NCBI GenBank assembly: GCA_937891215.1
Contig: CALAEU010000055.1
Span: 1 to 12,060, forward strand
Direction of reading: 5' to 3'
Length of the DNA: 12,060 bases
Source of the DNA: an uncultured Clostridia bacterium
GTDB lineage: Bacteria > Bacillota_A > Clostridia > Oscillospirales > Acutalibacteraceae
Within the stretch, counting starts at the first letter, position 1. Each line of letters begins with the position of its first letter. Under the pieces are notes generated by a model that worked only from the letters and a program-made list of their open reading frames with translations, ran no database searches and was not told where the DNA came from. Made by a program: the position numbers and the translations under genes. Of the stretch, positions 6,514-12,060 are shown in pieces.

Positions 6514-7816
6514 TAAAGAAGTAACCGTTATTGGCGGTGGTCTTGCAGGTGTTGAAGCGGCAAATCAACTTGCAAAGCGTGGCATAAAAGTAACGCTTTA
6601 CGAAATGAAACCAGTTAAATTTTCACCTGCACACAAAAGCGGAAATTTAGCAGAACTTGTTTGCTCAAATTCATTAAAAGCAGAAAGAGTCGGCTCTGCC
6701 GCGGGCCTTTTAAAAGAAGAAATGCGTCGATTTGGTTCTGTGTGTCTTGAAGCGGCTGACAAAGCAAAAGTTCCAGCAGGCGGTGCGTTAGCAGTTGACA
6801 GAGATATTTTCTCTTCGCTTATAACAAAAAGTATTTTAAGTAATGAAAACATTACTGTTGTGAGAGAAGAAGTAACAGAAATTCCTGAGGGAACAGTTAT
6901 TATTGCGGCAGGTCCTTTAGTAAGTGACACGTTAGCAGAAAAAATCGGTCGACTTTTAGGTAAAGATTTTCTCTCATTTTATGATGCCGCGGCACCTATT
7001 GTTACTGCTGAAAGTATTGATATGGAAAATGCTTTTACACAGTCACGCTATGACCGTGGTGGTGAGAAGGACTATATAAACTGTCCTATGAATAAAGAAG
7101 AATATGAAGCTTTTTATGACGCAATAATAAATGCGGAAAGTGCTGAGCTTCACTCTTTCGACAAGAAAAAGGATGTTTATGAAGGTTGTATGCCTATTGA
7201 AGTTTTAGCTTCTCGCGGAAAAGATACGATGCGTTATGGTCCATTGAAACCAGTAGGCCTTCAGAATCCTAAAACAGGTCATCGTCCGTGGGCAAATCTT
7301 CAGTTGAGAAAAGAAAATGCAGAAGGCACTATGTATAATTTAGTAGGCTTTCAGACAAATCTTAAATTTCCTGAACAAAAAAGAGTTTTCTCTATGTTTC
7401 CTGCTCTTAAAAATGCAGAATTTGTGCGCTATGGTGTAATGCATAGAAATACTTTCATAAATTCACCAGCACTTTTAAATGACGATTTCAGTCTCAGAAA
7501 AAATGGTCGAATTTATTTTGCAGGGCAGATTTCAGGCGTTGAGGGTTATATGGAATCTGCGGCATCAGGTATTTTAGCAGGGTACAATGCTGCTAAGAAG
7601 CTTTCAGGTGAAGAAAAGTTAGTTCTTCCCGAGATTACAATGATGGGTGCTCTGACAAAATATATTTCAGATGAAACTGTCAAAAACTTTCAACCAATGG
7701 GTGCGGCATTCGGAATTGTTCCACCATTAGAAGAAAAAATAAGAGATAAAAAAGAACGCTATGAAGCACTGGCAAAGCGTAGTTTAGAGTATTTTGATAC
7801 ACTCGACTTGAGGTGA
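6506..7816 (+). CDS. trmFO: tRNA uracil-54 C5-methyltransferase, folate/FAD-dependent (TrmFO/Gid)
   Basis: TrmFO makes m5U54 (ribothymidine) in the tRNA T-loop using methylenetetrahydrofolate and FADH2. From ATG 6506 the protein is 436 aa, the family's usual length. The FAD-binding start is VTVIGGGLAGVEAANQLAKRG (6-26); SPAHKSGNLAELVCSNSLKAE (40-60) holds C53 and EGCMPIEVLASRGKD holds C228, corresponding to the two catalytic cysteines known in B. subtilis TrmFO. GALAVDRD and the C-terminal GVEGYMESAASGILAGYNAAK complete the family pattern. Three in-frame ATGs lie in tandem (6500, 6503, 6506); AGGA at 6494-6497 suits 6503 or 6506 best. The gene overlaps the end of topA by 8 bases, so translation is probably coupled. 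Confidence 0.96.
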   Translation: MSDKEVTVIGGGLAGVEAANQLAKRGIKVTLYEMKPVKFSPAHKSGNLAELVCSNSLKAERVGSAAGLLKEEMRRFGSVCLEAADKAKVPAGGALAVDRDIFSSLITKSILSNENITVVREEVTEIPEGTVIIAAGPLVSDTLAEKIGRLLGKDFLSFYDAAAPIVTAESIDMENAFTQSRYDRGGEKDYINCPMNKEEYEAFYDAIINAESAELHSFDKKKDVYEGCMPIEVLASRGKDTMRYGPLKPVGLQNPKTGHRPWANLQLRKENAEGTMYNLVGFQTNLKFPEQKRVFSMFPALKNAEFVRYGVMHRNTFINSPALLNDDFSLRKNGRIYFAGQISGVEGYMESAASGILAGYNAAKKLSGEEKLVLPEITMMGALTKYISDETVKNFQPMGAAFGIVPPLEEKIRDKKERYEALAKRSLEYFDTLDLR

Positions 7817-7820
7817 AAAA

Positions 7821-8501
7821 ATGAACTTTACTGAGTTTGAAGAAAAATTAGGATATTCATTCAAAGATAAAAGTCTTTTGGAATTAGCACTTACACACTC
7901 GTCTTTCGCTAATGAAAACAAATTAAAAAAGAATAATGAACGCTTTGAATTTTTAGGCGACTCAGTATTAGGATTTGTTACCGCAGAGTATCTTTTTACT
8001 GAATTCAAAAATCGTCCTGAAGGAGAGATGACTAAACTTCGTGCGGCAGTAGTTTGTGAAAAATCACTTTTTAAATTTGCTGAGCAGATAGATTTAGGCA
8101 AATACATTCTTTTAGGTCGTGGAGAAGACAGTACTGGTGGAAGAAATCGTCCGTCTGTTGTGTCCGATGCGTTTGAAGCGATTATTGCGGCGATTTATAT
8201 TGACGGTGGAATGGAAGCGGTCAAACCTTACATTTTACGATTTATAAAAGATGCAGTAAAAAGAGAGACAAGTTTTAAAGATAATAAATCACTTTTACAG
8301 GAAGAAATTCAGAAAGTTAAAGGCAATACTTTGGCTTATGAAGAAGTTGGCGAAGAAGGTCCTGACCACGACAAAACTTTTGTATTCCGTGTAAAACTCA
8401 ATGGTGAGATAATAGGTGAAGGCAAGGGCAAAAGCAAAAAAGAAGCAGAACAGAATGCGGCGGGTAATGCCCTCTATAAATTGTACGATGAAACACTCTA
8501 A
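7821..8501 (+). CDS. rnc: Ribonuclease III
   Basis: RNase III cuts double-stranded RNA, releasing 16S/23S rRNA precursors and processing structured transcripts. The 226-aa protein has the signature NERFEFLGDSVLG (39-51), with E40, E43 and D47, and the second metal-binding segment SDAFEAIIAAIYIDGG (115-130), with D116 and E119: a full catalytic set. A C-terminal dsRNA-binding domain (about 155-224) ends GEGKGKSKKEAEQNAAGNALYKL. GAGGTG (7810-7815), overlapping the trmFO stop, lies 5 bases before the ATG. In many Clostridia rnc is followed by a radical SAM gene and smc, as here; its last 14 bases overlap that next gene. Confidence 0.97.
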   Translation: MNFTEFEEKLGYSFKDKSLLELALTHSSFANENKLKKNNERFEFLGDSVLGFVTAEYLFTEFKNRPEGEMTKLRAAVVCEKSLFKFAEQIDLGKYILLGRGEDSTGGRNRPSVVSDAFEAIIAAIYIDGGMEAVKPYILRFIKDAVKRETSFKDNKSLLQEEIQKVKGNTLAYEEVGEEGPDHDKTFVFRVKLNGEIIGEGKGKSKKEAEQNAAGNALYKLYDETL

Positions 8502-9504
8502 TATATCACTTTTTGTTCCACATGCTGGTTGTCCTAATCAATGCTCGTTCTGTAATCAGAAGACTATTTCAGGTAGCATAAAGGAACTCACAAAAGAAGA
8601 AGTAAGAGAAACTTTAGAATTTGCCAGTAACAGTAATCTTTCAAGGGAAAATACTGAAATAGCATTTTTTGGTGGAAGTTTTACCGCTATTGACAGAGAT
8701 TATATGATTTCTCTTTTAGAAGAAGCGAAACCGTTTATTGATAATGGTACTTTTTCGGGTATAAGAATTTCAACCCGACCAGATGCAATAGACGAAACGG
8801 TTCTTGGAATTTTAAAAGAATATAAAGTAACTGCTATTGAACTTGGTGCACAAAGCACAAATGACGAAGTGTTGTTATATAACAGACGTGGACATACAAA
8901 AGAAGATATAATAAACGCGTCATTACGTATAAAGAAACATGGTTTTTCATTAGGCCTTCAGATGATGACAGGTCTTTATAAAAGTACTTATGAAAAAGAC
9001 ATTGAAACTGCAAGGGATTTAATTAAATTAAAACCCGACACAGTTCGTATTTATCCTACAATAGTTTTAGAAAATACTCATTTAGCAGAACTTCTCGCTT
9101 CGGGTGAATATAAATCACAATCTTTAGAAGAAACAATTTCACTTTGTGCAGAACTTTTAGAAATGTTTTATGAAAACAATATAAAAGTTATCCGTCTTGG
9201 TCTTCATTCAGGCGGTAATGTTGAAGATGGATTTTTAAGCGGACCTTATCATCCGGCATTCAGAGAGCTTTGCGAAAGTGAAATATATTTGAAAAATATA
9301 AGAAAAAAACTTTTTGAAATTTACAAAAATGAAAACAATTCTCAAGTTAAAAATGTTACAATATTTGTAAACGAAAAAGAAATCTCAAAAGCAACAGGTC
9401 AAAAAAGTAAAAACAAAGGAAATCTTTTAACTGATGGATTTTCAGTTGCAATAAAAGGTAAATCAGATTTAGCTAAATACGAAATATTGATAGAAGAAAA
9501 TTGA
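8488..9504 (+). CDS. Elp3-like radical SAM protein between rnc and smc
   Basis: The 338-aa protein from ATG 8488 has a radical SAM core. C15-x3-C19-x2-C22 (PHAGCPNQCSFCNQ) binds the 4Fe-4S cluster, FFGGSFTAIDRD (60-71) resembles the SAM-binding GGE region, and later segments (RISTRPDAI, ELGAQSTNDEVL, LQMMTGL, VRIYPTIVLENTHL) match the Elp3/COG1243 type. It lacks the C-terminal acetyltransferase domain of true Elp3. No function is established for this short form; rRNA or tRNA modification is a guess from the family. Longer upstream starts would extend into rnc and lack homology. No clear ribosome binding site precedes the ATG, which overlaps rnc by 14 bases, so translation is probably coupled. 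Confidence 0.88.
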   Translation: MKHSNISLFVPHAGCPNQCSFCNQKTISGSIKELTKEEVRETLEFASNSNLSRENTEIAFFGGSFTAIDRDYMISLLEEAKPFIDNGTFSGIRISTRPDAIDETVLGILKEYKVTAIELGAQSTNDEVLLYNRRGHTKEDIINASLRIKKHGFSLGLQMMTGLYKSTYEKDIETARDLIKLKPDTVRIYPTIVLENTHLAELLASGEYKSQSLEETISLCAELLEMFYENNIKVIRLGLHSGGNVEDGFLSGPYHPAFRELCESEIYLKNIRKKLFEIYKNENNSQVKNVTIFVNEKEISKATGQKSKNKGNLLTDGFSVAIKGKSDLAKYEILIEEN

Positions 9505-9520
9505 AACGGAGAATACAAAA

Positions 9521-11650
9521 ATGTATTTGAAAGCAATCGAATTGCAAGGCTTCAAATCTTTTCCCGACAAGACATTACTTGAATTCGGAAAAGGCATAAC
9601 TGCAGTAGTCGGACCTAACGGTAGTGGTAAGAGTAACATCTCTGATGCTATGCGTTGGGTTTTAGGTGAGCAAAGCACTAAAAATCTTCGTGGTTCAAAA
9701 ATGGAAGATGTTATTTTCAGTGGTACAGATGCTCGTCGTGCAGTTGGTTTTGCGGAAGTAACTCTTAAATTAGATAATAAAGACAGAGCATTAAATAACG
9801 ATAATGACGAAGTAAGTGTTACAAGAAGATATTATCGTTCAGGTGAAAGTGAATATAAAATAAACGGACAACCATCAAGACTTAAAGATATACACGAATT
9901 ATTTATGGATACAGGTCTTGGTAGAGATGGTTATTCAATGGTAAGTCAGGGTAAAATTGAAACTCTTATTTCAGGTAAGAGTGACGAGCGTCGTGATATG
10001 CTTGAAGAAGCTGCCGGTATTTCTCATTACAGATACCGCCGTGCGGATGCTATGCGCCGTCTTGACCAGGCAGAAGAAAATCTTCTTCGTCTTCGTGATA
10101 TTTTAACTGAACTTGAAACACGCGTAGGCCCTTTAAAAGCACAGAAAGAAAAGGCAGAAAAATTCCTTGAATATTCAGAAGAGAAAAAGTGTCTTGATAT
10201 TGGTCTTTGTCTTCATACACTTGAGAGAACACGGAGCAATCTTCGTGAACAGGAAAAGAAAATTACTGTTGCAGATTCACAGTATAATGATGTTTGTCGT
10301 GTGCTTGACGAAACTGCAAAACAGATTGATAACGCTATTTCAGAAACACAAAGAATTACTATTGAAATAGATGAAATTTATCGTGCATCTTCACAGTTAG
10401 AAGAACAGGCTGCTTTAATCGAAAGTCAGGCAGCAGTTCACGAAAACAGCATTTTACATAACAACGAAACAATTGAAAGAATCGAACGCGATAAAACCAA
10501 TGAAAACGAAACTGAAGCAGAAATCAATGAGCAGATTGCTTCAACTAATATAGCAATTAAACTTCTTGAATCCGCAATAAAAGCAAAAAAAGAAGAACTT
10601 CAGGAGTTTTCAAAAGAAATTGAGTTAATTTCAAATAAGAATACAGAAAGTGCGGCAGAGAGTGTAGAACTTTCTGAGAAAATGTCAAATCTTTCACTTC
10701 TTATTGCAGACAAGCGTGTGCTTACTTCAACCGCGGCTTCATCTATAGAAGAAATCGAAAACAGAATTGCCGCAATAAAAGAAAACGAAAAATCAAGAAA
10801 ACCAATTTTAGACGAATTGGAAAATGAGAAAAATAAAGCGAAGTCTGAACTTGACGCAGTTGTTGAAAAGAATAATGACCTCAACAATTCACTTTCAGGT
10901 ATTGAATTATTAGCACAAAAGCGACTTGAAAAATTAGAGACATTAAAAGAAAAAGAAAATTCTTTAAGAAACGAACTTCATATTAAAAATTCGAGAGTAG
11001 CTATGCTTTCTGATTTAGAGAAGAATATGGAGGGTTATCAAGGTAGCGTTAAAGCAGTTATGCGTGAAGTAAAACACAATGTGTTAAAAGGTATTCATGC
11101 ACCTGTTTCACAGATTATTACTGTTAAAGATAAATATGCTTTGGCAATAGAAACTGCTTTGGGTGCTGCAATTCAGAATATTATTACAGATACTGAAAAC
11201 GATGCAAAAAAAGCAATTAACTTCCTTAAAGAGAGCAAGGCGGGTCGTGCAACATTCTTGCCACTCACATCTGTTAAAGGCAATGAACTTAATGAAAAAG
11301 GTCTTGACGATTGCTATGGTTATATAAATCTTGCATCAGATTTAGTTGAATGTGACAGTAAATATAACAATGTTATTGCCAGCCTTGTACTGATAAGTGG
11401 GAGCAATTCCCATATTTACCAAGATACTTTGCAAAACACTACTGTCTTCTTCTGTCACTTCCACTTTTTCATATGGGTTAAACCTTGCAGAAGGAAAGCG
11501 CAGTTCAACACGTGGTCTACCAAAACGTTTGCCACATTCAAAAACAACTACCTGTTCTTCGCCAAACTGCTCTTGATAATTGAGCAATGTTTCTTCCGCC
11601 ACAAGCTTTATACGCATGGCATCCTTGCGATCAACCTTACACTTGTTTAA
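9521..11650 (+). CDS. smc: Chromosome segregation protein SMC, truncated at the hinge
   Basis: SMC forms a ring-shaped ATPase dimer that, with ScpA/ScpB, loops and resolves chromosomes. The N-terminal half is clear: Walker A GPNGSGKSN (31-39), Q-loop region SMVSQGKIETLISG with Q143, EEAAGISHYRYRR (162-174), a long coiled coil (about 180-500), and hinge sequence MEGYQGSVKAVM through SDLVECDSKYNNVIASL (503-622). A full SMC is about 1,180 aa with a second coil and a C-terminal head carrying the signature motif and Walker B; all of that is missing. From codon 623 (11387) to the stop at 11650 the residues match no SMC; they are the antisense reading of the minus-strand gene there. The true coding part therefore ends near 11386. 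CGGAG (9507-9511) precedes the ATG by 9 bases. The gene follows the radical SAM gene by 16 bases. Confidence 0.85.
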   Translation: MYLKAIELQGFKSFPDKTLLEFGKGITAVVGPNGSGKSNISDAMRWVLGEQSTKNLRGSKMEDVIFSGTDARRAVGFAEVTLKLDNKDRALNNDNDEVSVTRRYYRSGESEYKINGQPSRLKDIHELFMDTGLGRDGYSMVSQGKIETLISGKSDERRDMLEEAAGISHYRYRRADAMRRLDQAEENLLRLRDILTELETRVGPLKAQKEKAEKFLEYSEEKKCLDIGLCLHTLERTRSNLREQEKKITVADSQYNDVCRVLDETAKQIDNAISETQRITIEIDEIYRASSQLEEQAALIESQAAVHENSILHNNETIERIERDKTNENETEAEINEQIASTNIAIKLLESAIKAKKEELQEFSKEIELISNKNTESAAESVELSEKMSNLSLLIADKRVLTSTAASSIEEIENRIAAIKENEKSRKPILDELENEKNKAKSELDAVVEKNNDLNNSLSGIELLAQKRLEKLETLKEKENSLRNELHIKNSRVAMLSDLEKNMEGYQGSVKAVMREVKHNVLKGIHAPVSQIITVKDKYALAIETALGAAIQNIITDTENDAKKAINFLKESKAGRATFLPLTSVKGNELNEKGLDDCYGYINLASDLVECDSKYNNVIASLVLISGSNSHIYQDTLQNTTVFFCHFHFFIWVKPCRRKAQFNTWSTKTFATFKNNYLFFAKLLLIIEQCFFRHKLYTHGILAINLTLV

Positions 11651-11713
11651 AAATTCACCTAACTCTTCGCTGATAAGATCTATATTTAAATTGGAAAGCA
11701 GATAATTAGCCAT
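11342..11713 (-). CDS. GHKL/HATPase-like ATP-binding domain protein, 3'-truncated
   Basis: Starting at the ATG complementary to 11711-11713 this encodes 123 aa; GGGGGAAG (11726-11719) lies 5 bases before it, which beats a TTG at 11728. Residues 32-48, AMRIKLVAEETLLNYQE, resemble the N-box of histidine-kinase-type ATPases (E41, N45). RPRVELRFPSARFNPYE and the end GIAPTYQYKAGNNIV recall ATP-binding domains that in some Firmicutes sit in front of a dicarboxylate-symporter-like membrane domain; this likeness is from memory and untested. The G1/G2 boxes are not obvious. The frame stops at 11342 only because it enters smc sequence, so the natural C-terminus is missing. Role unknown, possibly regulatory or transport-linked. 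It is divergent from the gene at 11918. Confidence 0.6.
   Translation of the reverse strand: MANYLLSNLNIDLISEELGEFLNKCKVDRKDAMRIKLVAEETLLNYQEQFGEEQVVVFECGKRFGRPRVELRFPSARFNPYEKVEVTEEDSSVLQSILVNMGIAPTYQYKAGNNIVIFTVTFN
11345..11386. other. Breakpoint inside smc, shared by two opposed genes
   Basis: SMC hinge homology on the plus strand runs to about 11386 (NNVIASL). The minus-strand GHKL-domain protein still looks native to about 11366 or a little beyond (YKAGNNIV). About 20-30 bases are thus plausible in both genes. Short shared sequence at a join is typical of an assembly graph error, and also of microhomology-mediated rearrangement. The minus-strand stop at 11342-11344 is supplied by smc sequence. 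Confidence 0.6.
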
Positions 11714-11917
11714 AAACACTTCCCCCAAGCATTAAAATATCTATTCAAATTATAACACAAATCCCCTACACACGAAAGAATGTCTAAAAACAAGGTCTGC
11801 TTTATGACAATTAACACAAAGTATTCTTCACTTGCGTTAAAAAATAGACAGTACTATAATTTTACTTAGATATGTGAAAAAATTGCACGCTTTATTTTTA
11901 TACAAGAGGATTAAATG
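11714..11917. promoter_or_regulatory. Divergent intergenic region with promoters for both flanking genes
   Basis: On the plus strand TTGCGT (11832-11837), a 17-base spacer and a perfect TATAAT (11855-11860) form a good sigma-A-type promoter for the signal-peptide gene; its ribosome binding site AAGAGGA is at 11904-11910. On the minus strand a perfect TATAAT (complement of 11749-11754) lies about 36 bases before the GHKL gene's start, without a clear -35 at 16-18 bases. No other gene is visible in these 200 bases. Confidence 0.65.
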
Positions 11918-12060
11918 ATGAAGAAGAAAATTTTTAACCTGCTGGTATTTTTAGCCACATTGCTAACTGTGCTCCCCTGTTTTGCCGCAGATGAGCAGAA
12001 GGCTTTCTTTAAGGTAGATACGGAATCGGTGGAAATGGCCTCGGACCGGGATTACTACAA
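11918..12060 (+). CDS. Exported protein of unknown function, N-terminal fragment
   Basis: An open frame runs off the right edge. It begins with Lys-rich MKKK, a hydrophobic stretch (IFNLLVFLATLLTVLPCF) and a likely signal peptidase site at CFA-ADEQ, followed by KAFFKVDTESVEMASDRDYY. This is a standard Sec signal peptide; a cysteine near the site does not form a proper lipobox. ATG 11918 is 7 bases after AAGAGGA; ATG 11915 is also possible. Codons such as CTG, CTC, CCC, TCG and CGG are frequent here and rare in the central genes. About 48 residues are too few to name a family. Confidence 0.65.
   Translation, partial: MKKKIFNLLVFLATLLTVLPCFAADEQKAFFKVDTESVEMASDRDYY

Noticed and set aside
8416..8487. 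N-terminal extension of the radical SAM protein inside rnc
   Set aside because: The extension is a Lys/Arg-rich shadow of the RNase III dsRNA-binding domain; the cluster-binding motif fits a start at 8488.
11387..11650. 88-residue C-terminal extension of SMC as a new domain
   Set aside because: It is the complement of a minus-strand gene with its own ribosome binding site and ATP-binding-like motifs, and it has no SMC similarity.
11749..11786. TAGACA (complement of 11781-11786) as the -35 of the GHKL gene
   Set aside because: It is 26 bases from the perfect TATAAT, far outside usable spacing.

Overview
The window is an AT-rich stretch of a low-GC Firmicute. The gene order (infC-rpmI-rplT, then dprA-topA-trmFO, then rnc-radical SAM-smc), the strong AGGAGG-type ribosome binding sites and the codon use suggest a gut Clostridia/Oscillospirales-type organism. 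The genus cannot be fixed from the sequence.

Layout. (1) Positions 1-873 hold an odd open frame. It starts as a P-II-like nitrogen regulator and, after the family's usual C-terminal motif, turns into PASTA domains with a Pro/Thr/Glu tail, as found at the end of PrkC/Stk-type Ser/Thr kinases. (2) Positions 890-2241 are the translation operon infC-rpmI-rplT. It has a near-consensus sigma-A promoter, a structured leader with a terminator/antiterminator pair (L20-leader-like), a rare AUC start codon for IF3, and a strong hairpin after rplT. (3) Positions 2378-9504 are a tight, co-directional housekeeping run: SpoU/TrmH RNA methyltransferase, dprA, topA, trmFO, rnc and an Elp3-like radical SAM protein. 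Junctions abut, overlap, or carry the next ribosome binding site inside the previous gene. (4) smc starts at 9521 and keeps SMC homology only to about 11386, the end of the hinge. (5) Positions 11387-12060 look like different DNA: a minus-strand GHKL-type ATP-binding domain gene whose 3' end runs into smc, then a divergent gene with a signal peptide and its own promoter. Codon use there is visibly more C/G-rich.

The central 11 kb makes biological sense as two adjacent housekeeping blocks: translation initiation and ribosomal proteins under feedback control, then DNA uptake/processing, topology, tRNA and rRNA modification, RNA processing and chromosome organisation. The two ends do not. Each shows an abrupt domain switch inside one open frame. 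The left switch would join a cytosolic regulator to extracellular domains without a membrane helix. The right one joins half an SMC to the antisense strand of another gene. The simplest reading is a contig with chimeric joins at both ends. Genuine rearrangement or fusion remains possible and can be tested with reads.

I found no CRISPR array, tRNA, rRNA, insertion sequence or new defence system. The best biology is the infC leader attenuator and the AUC start codon.
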